This document shows, piece after piece, positions 49,003 through 62,000 of a stretch of DNA of 64,000 nucleotides (its first letter is position 1; the number at the start of each line of letters is the position of its first letter). Location of the stretch: contig JAGYVD010000006.1 in the NCBI GenBank assembly GCA_021209875.1, forward strand, positions 2,976,001 through 3,040,000. The letters run 5' to 3'. The position numbers were made by a program, and so were the translations under genes. The stretch is from Rosellinia necatrix (Eukaryota > Ascomycota > Sordariomycetes > Xylariales > Xylariaceae). Below the pieces are notes generated by a model. The model made no database searches and had not been told where the DNA came from. It saw nothing but the letters and a program-made list of their open reading frames with translations.

Positions 49003-50174
49003 TCAGCAATATGACTGACCTCTGGAACGAGGGCTATCAGATGACACGCCTTCGTGGGAGGCATCACTCACAACCCAATCCAACCATAGATATTCCTTCA
49101 TGGGAGCCGGGCAGCTGGAATCCCAGAAATCTAGATCACCCGCTGGCCAGTTACCGCTGGGGAGGAGGAGTCAGGCATTTTTGGCTTCGAAAGGGGCGCG
49201 CGCTAGATGGAAAAGCGATTGGGAGACACTCACCCGATGTATGCCGAACAGTCAGTTGTCGCTTGGCTCATGCTATAGTCCTGCGGTCTCTCGGTCATAT
49301 TGAGCCACAATGTAAAAGTGTCCACGATCTTGGCATTGACTGGATGAGCTTGTTGCCAAGACTTGAAATGCTTTCCCAGCTCTTGGTTCCAAAGCAACGT
49401 TCGGTTCTTCGCTAGCTCGGTATATGTCGCGTTTTGGTATTCTTGAACGGAAGGAGATAGCCAGTATGGGGGTAGATTTAATATGGCAAAATTCCTTGCG
49501 CCCTCTCTTCGGACCTTCAATCTTCTGATCAGCACTGTTTCTCGGACCTAACTGCAAGTGGTATCGAGGGACGAGGGAAATAAATGGGATGCTAACCTTC
49601 TCAAGCCCACTGAATAAAGATTCAATCATTCCGGGGGCCTTTTTTTCCCAAATGGGGTCGACTACACACGTTTTTAGCATGCTTGATTACTCGTCTTCAT
49701 GATGTTTATCGACTTACGTGGCCAATAGCCACCCATAGCACGATCGACATCGTTGATTCCAAACCATGATATGACGAGAGTGTTGCTCCCTTCCCATCCT
49801 TTCCCTCTGGTGGGACCGTTTCTTTCAAGTATCTCGTTTGTTGCGTTTCCACGTGGTAGTCTGCCAGCCGAGAAGTACGGTAGGAACTTGTCGCTGACCT
49901 GGTGGACAAATGTGTTGTCCACGCTTTCGTAGGGGTCGACCAGATTCCCATCTACGACCGCTCCAGAATGAGCCAGATCGTATAGTGAGACGAATGTCCT
50001 ATTCAATTGCGAACTGAGGACCTGTACGTAATTTGGCGCATAGCAACTTGACGTTCCTGGGGGTAGGGGGTTACCCTCGTAATTCCCCGAACTGGGTTGT
50101 GGAGAGATGGCGGGGGAATACCCCACGTCCGTAAAAGAATCACCACTACGTAGAATATCAACATAAGCCGACAT
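49003..50174 (-). CDS. GDSL/SGNH-type esterase, carbohydrate esterase 16-like
   Basis: Four exons on the minus strand, 50174-49718, 49661-49597, 49514-49234 and 49114-49003, give 304 residues. The introns are 56, 82 and 119 bp. The acceptor at 49515 was chosen because it gives the family spacing to REGARNFAILNLPPYW. Block I is SGDSFTDVGYS with Ser13 as nucleophile. Block II is AHSGAVVDG (Gly71). Block III is FGINDVDRA (Asn141). The last Asp-x-x-His is probably SDASH near the C-terminus, but it lies in an unusual context (MKEYLWLDWVVSDASHEG instead of WxDxLHPT). Fungal relatives remove acetyl groups from hemicellulose and are normally secreted. This model has no signal peptide, so a first exon may be missing or the protein may be intracellular. 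The odd C-terminus could also mean a mis-modelled or degenerating last exon. Confidence 0.75.
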
Positions 50175-51925
50175 AGACGAGGGCTATAACACTGGGTTGG
50201 GTTGAATATATATATAATAGAGTGGCAGACCTCGAAGGTTGGGGGATCTATGGTCGCTGGTTCTTACAATGCAATTATGTTCTTCAGTCCTTCCAGTGTG
50301 AGTTGCGGAGGCTTTGGGGACTGGAGAGACGAAGCAAACAAGCGTCGAGCGTGTATAGAAATGGCCACAACTAAGAGCCCTACCCGGGAACTAGAGATTG
50401 CTAGCATTATGCACAATAAGAACGTAGATCCTACCCTGTGTTGTAACCGCGCTACAGGGCTGAGATCGCGACGGACTTGGCGGCCGATCTAGATATGTTG
50501 TCTAACCCTGATAGATTAAACAGCATTCTCCACGGGGTCCCTTGGAATCACACCAAACCTACTCTTGCATCCCATTTTATACCTATCCATGGCTTGTTAT
50601 GGGAATTGCGATACTGTCGACTTATTCGTGGAAATTCCCAATACCTGTGGCCATTTCTCCATGTCGGGCAAGCATTCTGCCGAATTGGGTTGTGGATCGT
50701 CCCCATTGACATATGCCATACAGGGAGGACTCGACACGATATATAGTTCACCTGATGTCGCCATCAAACCGAGATCAGGCGGGCCGCAAATGCCGAGAAG
50801 CGATACAGAAAGCTTCACCGAACTCAACGCATGCTCGCTGGCAGCTAGACGACCAGAATGAACCGGAGATATTGAAATCATGGCATGGGCATCTGTTCGA
50901 CCAGGAGGATAGCCTAGTCTAGAGGTATGGCGCTCGGTTGTCTTGGGCTCGCCACTGGTGGGATCGGCGTGTCATTGCCTCAGGGCTGAGTGGTAATATG
51001 CTCCAAAGGTTCAGAGGAGATGGCATCCAGAGTGGGTGGCTCAACCCTGTCGACCTCTTGGTGCTGGGAGTAGGAAGACGGCTGTGTAGTCTAGCACTAA
51101 GTCCGTTGCTTTCGCTCTCGTGTGTCATCGTAGTCGCATTGTCCTCTGTCTTTCGTTTGCTTGTGTTGTTGCATACTATGGGCGTTTAAGATGTTTCTGT
51201 GTCTTTGGGCAGCTGGCTGCGAGAGCTGAACGAGCCCAGCCGTAGCAGGTACCAGGCACCTATTGTGTAGATTGTGAATTTGGACAGTGTTAATTAGGTA
51301 TGTAATGTAACTACGGGCAATTGGCGATTATGATATGTTGTGAGCTACCTACCTATGTTACCCCAGCAAGAAGGTATATAGGTACCTAGGTAGTTACACT
51401 ACCTATGAATCTGTCAACGATCATTGTCCTTTGGCCGTCATTCACTACCTCTTACCTATTCCTACCTACCTGAACTTACAAGGCCCTTCCTAGGACTCAG
51501 AGGTACCTACTTGCCTACACCTACCATCTTATCGGAATCCTTTATAACGGGGCAGATAACGGTTTAAAGGGAGAGAGGTAAAGAGTGCGGGATGGGGGTA
51601 CGTACCTTTATTAGCGTCATTGGGCGAAGCATCCAATCCCATGAGCTCCAAAAAATTTAGTTATGAATCCCGGCAGCGTCGTATGTTTGAACGATTGCGG
51701 CTTCCAGAGTCCCAATCCCAATCCCCGGTGTACAAAGTCGATTGTAAGCCGCCCGACGAAGCCAAACCCACCGCGAGCCATCCCAATCCGGATTCCCAAC
51801 CCGTCGTCTATTCTCTATTCTACTCGATTCGAGGCAAGAATTCCCCCTCCTCCCTCCCCCCTCCCCCCCGACCGATATTCTGCTCGGGGAATAGAGGACT
51901 CGAGAGGAAGGAAAGGAAACATAAA
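50175..51925. other. Divergent intergenic region
   Basis: Between the SGNH esterase (-) and Cox14 (+). A plus-strand ATG frame at 50588-50861 would encode about 90 residues with several Cys but has no support beyond being open. CCTAGGTAGG words occur at about 51350-51400. Confidence 0.55.
50203..50222 (-). promoter_or_regulatory. Possible TATA element of the SGNH esterase gene
   Basis: An alternating TATATATATAAT run lies about 30-45 bp upstream of the ATG at 50174. This is close to the start codon but in line with a short leader. Confidence 0.3.
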
Positions 51926-52815
51926 ATGGCTGCCAGCAACAGCAGCCCGCGCAGCGTGGCCGATGCGACACGCTTCACGTCCAACACCCCGCATGCCAAC
52001 AGGAAGTCGAACCCTGCCGGCGCCGGCAGGCCCTTGAGCAGCCCGAACACATCGTCACAGTCGCCGTCGTCGGCATCGTCGTCGTCGGCCGTACCGAGGA
52101 GGGGAGGGGGCATGGGCCCGATACCACAGGAGACGATGGAGGAGCGCGTACGGCGGCTGCGCGCCGCCCATCTCGCCGCCAAGCAACATGATGTGTCCAA
52201 GATGGACAAGATTATCGGGAACTCGAGGCGCATCTTTGATGCGGCGCATAAGTTTACCGTCATGGGGTTGATTGGGTTTAGTGGTATGTCTACTATTCCT
52301 TCTTATTTCTCCCCCTCTAGTCATTTGAAGGGTATCGACTAGGGCGTGGGCCTGGCATGGCAGGTTCGGCCCCGGAGAGTGATGCGAAGTGATATCACAT
52401 GGTGTGCAGCGAATTAGATAGCTGCTACACAATTGCGTCATGCCTCAGAACTTCCAGAGGCCGGAGAAAAAAAAACAATACACTTCGAAGAGAAAGAAAG
52501 AGAGAGAGAGAGAGAGACCCGGCTGATCTGACCCGTTTTCGTTCCCAGGTCTCGCCCTACTCGTCACAGTCTACGCGACCGCCGACATGATGGTGTACAA
52601 CCGCAAGCGGCGCAACGAGTTCTTCGCGCTGCAGAAGCAGCTGAAGGAGGACAGCCTCGAGGCCGCCCGGCTGGCGTACATGACGGGCACCGCGAGCGAG
52701 GAGCAGGTGGCCCTCGTCGAGGAGGCCACCGCGCGCGCCGAGGAGACCGGCATCGCCCTTCCCTCCATCCTCTCCGCGCCCCAGGCCGCCGCCCCCGCCG
52801 GCGGCTACACCACAC

Positions 52816-52847
<32 letters not shown>

Positions 52848-53108
52848 GCGGCGCCTAAGAGCGGGGGCGGCGGCCTCAGCGGCTGGCTGTTCGGGGGTCT
52901 CAAGAAAGAGGAGACAACCGACACGCTCGGCCCCGGCGACGAGAGGTGGAGGACCGACGCCGGCGCCCTGCGGGACACGGCCAAGGCCGCGTTCGAACAG
53001 GAGAGGGATAGTCAGCGGAGGGGCGGCCCGCTGGATCAAGTCGGGCTCGACCCCGCCGCGGACGCGGACGCAGAGGGCAAGAAGAAGAAGAAGGGTTGGG
53101 GTTGGTAA
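51926..53108 (+). CDS. Cytochrome c oxidase assembly protein Cox14-like (filamentous-fungal long form)
   Basis: Exons 51926-52283 and 52549-53108 give 305 residues. The 265-bp intron has GTATGT, a CTGAC-type branch site near its end and a GA microsatellite inside. The join reads FTVMGLIGFSGLALLVTVY. Cox14 is a small inner-membrane protein that binds newly made Cox1 and couples its synthesis to complex IV assembly. The conserved part is RRIFDAAHKFTVMGLIGFSG, one transmembrane segment at about residues 110-132, then MMVYNRKRRNEFFALQKQLK and EDSLEAARLAYMTGTASEEQ. The N-terminal 90 residues are Ser/Pro-rich and the C-terminal half is low-complexity (Thr and Ala runs, Gly-rich, KKKKKGWGW at the end), which makes it much longer than the yeast protein. 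The frame is open upstream to 51620. I chose the Met of MAASNSSPRSVAD because the preceding residues look like translated leader. Confidence 0.85.
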
Positions 53109-54408
53109 TTGGTAGCTCCCCTTCCCTCGCTATATATAACGTGGCTTTTTGTCAGCGTTGGGGAGGGGGAGGGGGAAGGGAAGACATTTCCGGAAGAGAG
53201 AAACATCAGGTGGCGGCGCTGTGACATGTAGCGAGGCATCCCGCATCCGGATGTCGTCCCTGGTCTGGCCCGCCTCCCGTACTCAGACGCTTCGGCGCCG
53301 AATTGTATGGTGGAGGAGACGGAGTCCGCGCCTATGGCATGTACCTCCCATGTATGGGAGAAATCCTTTTATTGTATCATAACAAGGCATTATCCTATAC
53401 ACTAGACGGCCGGTGCATTTACAAGGCGTTCATGTCATTCTAGCCCTCACTCAATTATCGAGATTCGTTTGTGTGGCTCCTGGAGTCAACCTCGGCAACA
53501 ATACTGTCACACTCATTTCTCATACCAAAGTGACAGATGAAGCAGCCGAAAACTAGCCAAGACCAGCACCTACGGAAATCACGTAACCTTGGGCTGGAGG
53601 ATTTATAGCGTAGAGTTGATAGTATTATTTTTAGCAATGGTATAATCATCTGTACCATCTCAGGTGCGAAAGAAGTGAATAAAACCAAATGCTCCACAGA
53701 GCTGGGCCACTCACTCGTCACTACGGATGGCCCAACAATAACGCCTTCCCATCTAAAACGCCTGGAGGGAAATGCGGCAATTACCTTCCCTTCCACCTAC
53801 TCTGGCCCATCAATAGTTTCCTAAACCCTAAGGGTCTAACGCCTCCCTGCCTAATGCCGTATGCTGTATACTCCCGTGCTAGGTAAATACTCGAACCCTG
53901 GAAATGCTAAACGAAGGTGCCTCAAGGAATCAATGAGTAGAAATGAAAAGATTGTAGGAAGGGTGGGTATTATGAGAGAATGGATGTCATACGGTCGCAG
54001 ACAAAAGTAAATGAAACCGAAAAAAAAAAGAAAAAAAAAAAGAGGGAAACATTTTAATATTTTGTGCGCAAGTGCCTTTATGACATGCTTGAATGTTAAT
54101 TGGAGCGCAAAAAAGGACGGAGAGGAAAGGATTGGTCGAAATTTGTGTTGTTGATACAACAGTTCAGGCAAAAATGACACGAAGATTGCCATCCGATCCC
54201 TAGTTCCTTGTGCCAGAGCTCACAGAGTCTGTTCCAATCACGGTGGTAAACAAAAGCAGCTTGGCGGGATCAGTATGTCTGTTTTGTAGGCATGCTTCCA
54301 CGCTTCGTGAAGCCGGTATCCAGGGATCTGTCGACGTCCGGCTTGGGTGACAAAAATTATCGTCTCCGCCGGCAACCTTATACAGTGGCAAATAGCTCAC
54401 TATTAATC
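53109..54408. other. Intergenic space between convergent genes
   Basis: 3' regions of Cox14 (+) and the conserved protein at 54409-55544 (-). It has an A-rich run at 54018-54042. No supportable gene was seen. Confidence 0.6.
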
Positions 54409-55544
54409 TTATGAGATTATGATATGGTTGAAGTGTCCCGGGATCTTCAGCCGGCACTTTTCACAGTCGGCCCGGTATCCTATACTAAAGCTTTTCTTCA
54501 TGCCAGGTTGAAGAGTCCAACTATTAAGGGTGTGCTTGCTGCGACTATGGCCGAATTTTCCGCGTGGAGATGGTGTAGGCGGTGCGGATGAGGTGGATTC
54601 GCCATCGTGATCCATCATGGCGGCGTCCGCCTCGGAAGGCTGCGGAGACATCCGGATATTGGGATGCAGTGGCATCGTGTGTGGGTTCATAGAATGTGTC
54701 ATATGCGGCAGACAGGGGCGCTGAAGTTGGACCATAACCGGAGAACAGTTGTCCAACACCATGCCGGGGCTTGTTGGCGCGTCTTCGCCACCGTTTTCAC
54801 TGATAGGTGACGGCAAGCGACGGTTCTGCACCATAGACCACTCTGTGCTTCCATCAAGTGAGCGGGGCACGGAAGGGTCTTGTTGAAGATACCGCTGAGG
54901 AGATGCGACATCATTGCAGCTCTGCAATATAGTAGCATTACCACTCTCGTCAACCAGAGACACAGCGCCCCAACTGTTGCCCCGAACTTGGGCGGCAAAT
55001 GTGCAGTGAATAGGCGTTGGCATTCGTGCGGCGATATTCGGGGTGATGGCGTCAGGTCGCAAAGAATCAGGCTGAAGCGAATTGGACGGACCAAAGCTTT
55101 CCATCGCCATGTCGGCATCCTGGTCGACATCCATTGGCGGCATTGTTGACAATCTATTCTGTTGCGCATCTTCCGAGTCAGAATCCGAATTGGATGGCGT
55201 AATAGTATTGTTGGGCGGGAAATTTGGGGGTCCGGTCCAGCGTCTGTGTGTTGGCGGCATTGACACTCGCAGCGGGAGAGCCTGTAAGCGTTTCTAATAG
55301 GATGTGAGCTGCTGGATTCGTCCTTTCAGAGCGGGGGTTGGGGAGCAGATGGGTGTCGGTGCGCTGCACCGGAGATCGGAGGCGGGATTGCGAGCCCCGG
55401 CGGATTGTACCACGGCACATTCCCATGGATGGCACTTACATTACGGTGTTCAGTGAAGCCAAGCGGTCCATTCGCAGCGCCATCGTCTTCCTCATCTCGC
55501 GCCCGCTTCCGCATCGCCTCCGGCCATTGGTGATCGGACATCAT
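54409..55544 (-). CDS. Conserved Sordariomycete protein of unknown function
   Basis: Exon 1 is 55544-55440 (35 codons) and exon 2 is 55293-54409, giving 329 residues with a 146-bp intron between codons. The join reads GFTEHRNKRLQALPLR. The first exon is charged (MRKRARDEEDDG). The middle is disordered and rich in Ser, Pro, Met and Asp. Two blocks stand out as conserved: PTPIHCTFAAQVRG and the C-terminal RSKHTLNSWTLQPGMKKSFS, followed by IGYRADCEKCRLKIPGHFNH. The last block has a CEKC pair and ends right before the stop. I recall this block from uncharacterised proteins of related fungi but know no function. The C-x2-C pair and a following His could bind a metal, but two Cys are too few to claim a zinc finger. 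The 5' leader upstream (55545-56250) holds a frame with a signal-like start that I do not regard as a gene. Confidence 0.8.
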
Positions 55545-57463
55545 AATGTTGGCGATGGTAACAACAATGACAGTAGTGGTATTGTTGTGTTGGCGGCAGC
55601 AACGGCAGCGGTAGCGGCGGCGACAGTGGCAGTGATGCTACACCAACAGGTATGTGTGGTGTGGTTCAAGACTGCAACAAACCCAAAAGAAAGTGACTGA
55701 AAGACGAGAGGGGGTGGGCTTAGCCGATAGGGCAGATAATCATATAACTAGGTGTGAAAAAGAAGCATTAATAGATAGGACGGCTATAATGATAGTGATT
55801 GTGATAGGGACCGTCCAGAGTTTGTGGTTGACAATTAATTAACAATAGGAGACACAGGTGGTAGGCAGGTAGGTAGGGCAGGTGAATTTCGTCCGTTCAG
55901 TCGAGCCGTCGCGGGGAAGCCGAGGGAAGAAGAGATGAGACGATGAATGGGTAAATGGTAAATGATTAATCAGTGAAGAAGAACAGCTCGAGCGGGGGGG
56001 ATTTGGGTTGTGGCTGGGGTCCAGCAGCCAAAGTTCCAAAGCGCCTTCCGTCTCCAATTAGTGACCAAACAGGTCCGAGGAAAGAAGAAACAAGGGAAGA
56101 AAGCCGGTCGTCGTTCCGACAGAACACAATATGAAAGCGCCCAGTAGTTATGGGGAATGCGTATAAATGGGGTAGAAGAATGGAAGCAAGCAAGATGATG
56201 GCAAACGAGGGCCAGAAGGTCAAGGCCGACTAATTTAACCCCGGACGACTCTGGAGCGTAGGCAGCATTACCTCAGCCTGTTCTCTCACAATCACGACTC
56301 TGCTCTAGTTGCCTCCTCGAGTTTGTATCTGCACTGTTCAGAGACGATCCCCGGGAGATTCAGCTGAGTCGGCCAATCCTCCCTACAAAGTATAAGAACA
56401 AAGGAAACAATATTTAAACGGGTGATAGGGTTGATGGAAGACGCGAAGATAATATTTTCAAGGTTGAGTTTTATGAAGAGTAGTGACGACGCAAAACAGG
56501 ATGTGATGCACAACTGTACACCACTACTCAGGCACCTACCATCAGCACACACCTAGGATCGGGTCAAAGTCAGTCCTCGGCATATCCGAGAAGACCTCTA
56601 GCCTAGGGAGGTACATATGTACACACTTACGGCATGTAATTTATTTATCTAACCATAAACAGTCTAGCGTTTACAACCATGGTCAGCCGGACCTGACTAC
56701 CCCGGGTAGCACTTAATAGTGCGTGATTGAAATATAGTTACTTAAGCAGATGCCCATGCTCTTCGAGGATAAGATTACCTTGGTACCTACCTGAGTCGCA
56801 ACTAGGGAGGTTAGGCAGGTAGGTACCTAGTCTAGGTAATCACGCCTACATAAGCACTACATAAGCACAAAAGGCTACAATAAACTCTACCAGGTAGAGA
56901 ACTGCGATCAGGTAACCTAAACACGAAATATATTACCGGCAGTTTTGTGACCAATGCCAGAAGCAAGCATTGCACAAGATCACGCTTGGTTTCAGATCTG
57001 CTTCATCATGAAGGGGGCCTCGTAATTCAGAGCGTCATTCAGAGCATCAGTCGGATGCGACCTCCTGGGCTTGGATGCCATGAACCCGTTGATTAGACTA
57101 TCCGTCCCGAATGCATTGCCAAGCAGCCGATTCATCTGTCTTTACCACGTTTTTCCCCAACTGGGCATGGGCCGATTGGATGACAAGCCTACACTTGTCG
57201 TTTGTTCCGTTATGTTTCCCCCTCAAAGGAGCATGAATTGCCTACTCGGTATACCTAAGTGCCTAACAAAAACAAAAACATGGGGGAAATGGACTACATT
57301 ATATACAACCCATGTACCCAAGTGCCTTGTACATACCCTAATCCGCAAAGGAGTTCATTATAGCGCTATAGCAGTGGTCACAAACCGTGTCCGATAGCTG
57401 CACACTGCCTGCTGCAGCGTGCCAAATTAATTAACTTTAGGTACCTAGCAAAGGCCCGCGTTA
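55545..57463. other. Intergenic region
   Basis: This holds the promoter and leader of the conserved protein gene (-). CCTAGG/ACCTAGG-type words cluster at 56785-56840. Nothing else could be supported. Confidence 0.55.
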
Positions 57464-59009
57464 CTACCTAGTCTGCTTTACAACTTCTAAGTCACGGTTC
57501 ACCACTTCAGTCATCAGCCAAGACCAGGCAAATCGGGCGAAACCAAAGTTTGAAATGGCAAACAACGCACTTGTAGACAACGACCGACCACATCTCAGGC
57601 AATGCAACGCTATCTGCCCACTACTTAGATCGAAGACATAGGTGGTACCATCGAGGTTTGTCACCAAGACTCCAGCTCCAACATAAATCCCAGGGTCGCT
57701 TAGAATCATGCTTCCCGTCACCATAAATCTCCATACCAACTCTTTTCGATGGCTCTGCAATTGGGAAGTCGCTGCCGAAGCGTTTTAGAATGGCACGCCC
57801 ACCTTGAACCCACGGAGGACGCAGTTGCAGAATGCGGTGCCAATCATGCCTGTCCAAATCATGGTTGGCGATGAATTTCCGAGCCGGTCGAATTGACGTC
57901 TCGGCGATCATGAGGAATCTCGCCAACCAGCATGCAACAGCCCGCTCCTGTACTGTTGTTCGTGTGCATCATGCTCGGAGCTTGCCAGATCGCTATTGCA
58001 TTATTGCAATGTCTTGGGATTCCTACAAAAAATTGAACAAGCACAGGCATGCTTGCAGCCAGTTCGGCGTTAGCGCTGGCCAAACGATTAAGACGTCCAG
58101 CACTCTCGAGCGCTGGGTAGGTTTTGGATGTGCTAAGTGCTTCTTTTTCTCTTGGATGGCGAGACTGAAGCCTGATACAATCTAGTCGGTACCCAGGGGA
58201 GCTCCCCTGGAGGTCTCGTGGCGATTTCAAAAGCTTGAGGCATCTGTTACTCTCCTATACCGTCCAGCCCATGCGCCCTAATTAATTTCTTCGATGCCCC
58301 TACATATACCCGAGCCCATAAAACGTCGGCCATACAAGCGAAACAGCACAAAGGCAACCGTATACAGGTGGTGCCGGGCGATCGCAATTAAGTCACCATT
58401 CGTGTAGCTTTCCTCTCTTGGGAATCCAGAAAATCTAGCTGATGGCCCTTCAAAGTTCATGGTGTCTCTAGTTCCCCTTGAGCTTTGATGACACGACAAC
58501 GTGTGACCTCTCAAACGTGATATTAGCACACATATTCTTAGATATGTGGCTAGGGTTGTTCATAGCTCTGTGAATCAGATCCGTTGGGTTTGACCAAGAG
58601 ATTGCTTCCACCAACTCCCCTTGGCGTGTGGCATCAGCGCGGCACACTGACGCCACCACTTCGCGATATCGAAAAAGTCGCAGAATCTTCCTGGGAGCTG
58701 GCCCGCCCATCGCATTCCAGGATACAGAGGCAGGGTAATCAGGCATCCAGAAGTAGACAGTCCCATAAATACAAACTGCGCCGCCATAGATGTAGCGGTT
58801 TGTTTCCCGGCCCGTAATAAACTCTCACTATTTCCCCACGACTTTGAAGAGTAGAGACGTGACATGTGATATGAAGGTACTCTGACAGCTCCGTCAAGGT
58901 CGATGGTGACGATATACAGAGAGCCTAGTTCACTGCAAGGTATTCTAGCTATCCTAAATCCCACGAATCGAATCTCGCATCGGCCGAAGGTATTCATGTC
59001 GCGAAACAT
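57464..59009 (-). pseudogene. Probable decayed or complex multi-exon gene of unknown family
   Basis: On the minus strand, several overlapping frames give protein-like pieces in order: 59009-58575 (MFRDMNTFGRCEIRFVGFRI, then GSLYIVTIDLDGAVRVPSYH), a second frame to 58468 (RYIYGGAVCIYGTVYFWMPD, then KILRLFRYREVVASVCRADA), a further frame to about 58278, then 57926-57621 (IRPARKFIANHDLDRHDWHR) and 57760-57464 (SDPGIYVGAGVLVTNLDGTT, then YVFDLSSGQIALHCLRC). Strand-wise order is consistent, and phrases such as LYIVTIDLDG and YVFDLSSGQIALH look like beta-propeller blades. I could not find splice pairs that link the pieces. I therefore think of a frameshifted relic. A spliced gene with unusual introns is the alternative. 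Confidence 0.35.
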
Positions 59010-62000
59010 TCCAGCGAGCTAGATATTTTCTAAAGCCCATGGGCGACCTAGATGATTAGCAATGTGACATCCGGGGGGGTTCCACTGCGTGTACATGTCC
59101 CAATACATGCATATGCCGATACATGAGATAGAGGTTAGAGTCGTGCTCGTTTTATTTAAGTTTTGTCAGCATCACCACCCACATGTATCCTGAACCACCA
59201 TGCATAGTTGGCCCAGGGCTTAATTGCGAGCCTCAATATTTCTTGTGTTAGCTTAGCCCCGATGTAACCAACATCCATAGTAACTTCCTGTCATGTGCTA
59301 AACATCCAGAGTAAAGTCCAGTCACAAGAAGGTAGAAACTTGGTCGCAAGTAGATAGCTTGGTAGAGGGGCAGGGCTCAACTCTATTAATTCTCCTGCCT
59401 ATCATCCAAGATGGGAGGCCTTTAGTTTCTGTATATGCCAGTATACTACTGGGACTATACCGTAGGGTAGCCAGTGCCACGCTATGTGCTTCTACACCTG
59501 ACATTGCCTTCCCTAATTGAAAGTGCATGGTCATCTATATACAGTCCTTGACTTTCTACTCCTCTGCATTGTGTATATACTACTCGATCGGGTGTCGTTA
59601 AGGTTGGGTGGGATGTGTTTATCTCTATCGAGCAACCTGACTTCGAAATTCTCAATTCCTTTTCCGATTCTATGCGGCACTATGCAGCATTGCACATCAA
59701 GTTTCTTGCCATCCTTACTAAACAATTATTAAATCCAACTGTGCTCCTAATCCCACGTCAACATGTTTTTAGGCAACCTTGTAGCAGATATGCCATCAAC
59801 CTTGCGGATTAATCGGATCGAGTTTCATAGTCTCATTTTATAGCCTACATCTAGTTCTACTACTAAATATAATATAAAACCTTCAGCGAAACAAAATCGA
59901 CGAATTTAATGCTGGTTTCATTAGGTATATCATCCATTACGTATACCTAGCTGGGTAATAAAGGGGGATTAAGAATATCTAAGTGTCGAGATATGTTCCA
60001 AGCAATCAGTCGCGGCACTCACTGAAAGGATGCGGATAGTAGATATGGCATTGTCAATAGAGACAGCCCAACCTAGTGCTGGTCTGACGATCTATAAGGT
60101 GGCGCCGTCGATCCACTTATTTGTCAGTTACAAGACACACGGTCCATCTATAGTCCCCAAAGTGACGAGGAGGTCGCCTTGTCGTGGTGACAAAGCTCTG
60201 CTACGACACCACCGGGGTTCATGTCAGTTGTAGGGATCACGGAGTGAGTGGATATGCTTGTTCTAGGCCGTGGGTGGTTGTATTTAGGGCCCAATAGGGT
60301 TAACGATTGATTCCTGAACCCTTCAAGACTCAAGGGGGTCCCGAAGGTCCTTATACACACCCATTTCCAGTACTAGAACCACCCTAGGCGTCGGGTAGTA
60401 GCTAGCAGTGTCATCATTGGACCCGACAGTTCAGGGCAAGGGGTTACCGCGGGTGTTCTCGCTGGCTTGCGCCAGGGGGCCTCGATCATTACGAGAATGT
60501 CGACGGAAGGCATCTTGAAATGGTGCCCACGCGCATGAGTACGACACAGTTGGTAAGAATACGTCTGGCTCTCCTTTTCCTTGAGCATATTAACTCTTGC
60601 GTCGCGTGCATGCTTGTAGGTGTTCCGGCTTTGTAGTTCGACAACCCAGATTTAGAGAAATATAGCGCCAAGTCTCCTCTGCACGCATTTGACAACTAAA
60701 GGGATTTGTATATTCAAACACATCAGCATCTTCTGGCTGAATACATATTCCAACTTAGAAACGCTCGATTAGATGCGCTGCCATGGGCCCGGCCAAGGAT
60801 GGTATTCCACTCAAAAACAAGGTAATCGCGACAGAAGAGGTGAATGTGAATGATTAAATCAAACTCATGTGGGCGAGTATGCCATGAATAGTCTAATCGA
60901 CACGTTTCAGCTTGGAATTCGACTCGCCTGTGCCGTATTCTAGGAGCGCGAGGTCACATCTGGACAAAACGATCCATTGTAGCTGTTGTCATAATAACCA
61001 CTCTATGCTAAGAGGGTGAGAAAGGAGTACTTACGAAACCTAAATTACTTTAGAATTAAAAGCGGTCAGTTCCTCCATACATTTTCTCCTATCTTGCCAA
61101 CATCCTTCGTGATCCGGACAGCGGTGAACCCGTCGAGCACTATGACCGGGCTATAAGAGATCTCATAATCCCAGTACATAATAAAGTGTACATACCATTG
61201 CTCAACACATGTCACGCCCGATTCTATAGACAGAGATATAGACCAGAGGATCCGAATTTGGATTCCAAGATAGATCCGTAGGTGGTTTGACCGCGCTGTT
61301 AAACCGTGGGGATGCTAAACGTTTTATCGTACCTAGGTAGTTATAGAACAATGCACAAGCTTTACTTGAGCTTTCCTTAGTGATAGGGGTCATCAAGGAG
61401 TGTGCTATTGCTTTCGCCGCGCTCGCCCTCACGGCATCATCATCCCGCCGTAGGCTCGACCACTATATCACCTATACCCCCGGGAAGTGCAAGTATGGCT
61501 CAAGGAAGGCAACCAAGCGGGAAAAGACGCACGCGAATTCGTGTTACGGCAGGCCTCAAGCCACTTCAGACGACGTCAATTACAGGTTTGTCTTCACTGC
61601 TAGCAGCGGCTCTGATCCGAACAAAGGCATACTCGCCGAAATCCCGTGTACCGGAAACGAGCTGGTCTGGGTACCCGAATAGCATAGGTATAGAGTCGTA
61701 TGCGATTAAGGGAGCACCGCCCTGTTGTTGTTGTTGTTGTTGTTGTTGTTTCTGTTTCATGGTGGGAAATTGTCCCTGCCCTAGATACAGTTCCGTGTAA
61801 TGTTCAGTCTATTCTAGCGAATGAAAAACATCATAGAACTTTGAGGTTTCCCCTTTTGAAGCCGGCTACGTACCGATGCGTTCCACTATTGAAACTTGCT
61901 GGAATCCCTCCATGGGCTTTCTGCTTTCTCTCTATATTCTTAGGCCTGGTTGGTTGCCGGATTTGTCCCATGTTAACGAACACCCCTACGTTGAGCATCT

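Noticed and set aside
50588..50861. 91-codon frame with six Cys residues
   Set aside because: It has no signal peptide, no family pattern and an equally open opposite strand.
55966..56223. Frame with a signal-peptide-like start (MTFWPSFAIILLASILLP)
   Set aside because: It lies in the leader or promoter of the gene at 54409-55544, has no conserved content, and ends in low-complexity Pro and Phe residues.
61380..61682. Frame resembling a small secreted protein (hydrophobic start, three Cys in the mature part)
   Set aside because: The frame starts with GTG, there is no ATG in a suitable place, and no upstream exon with a donor could be found.
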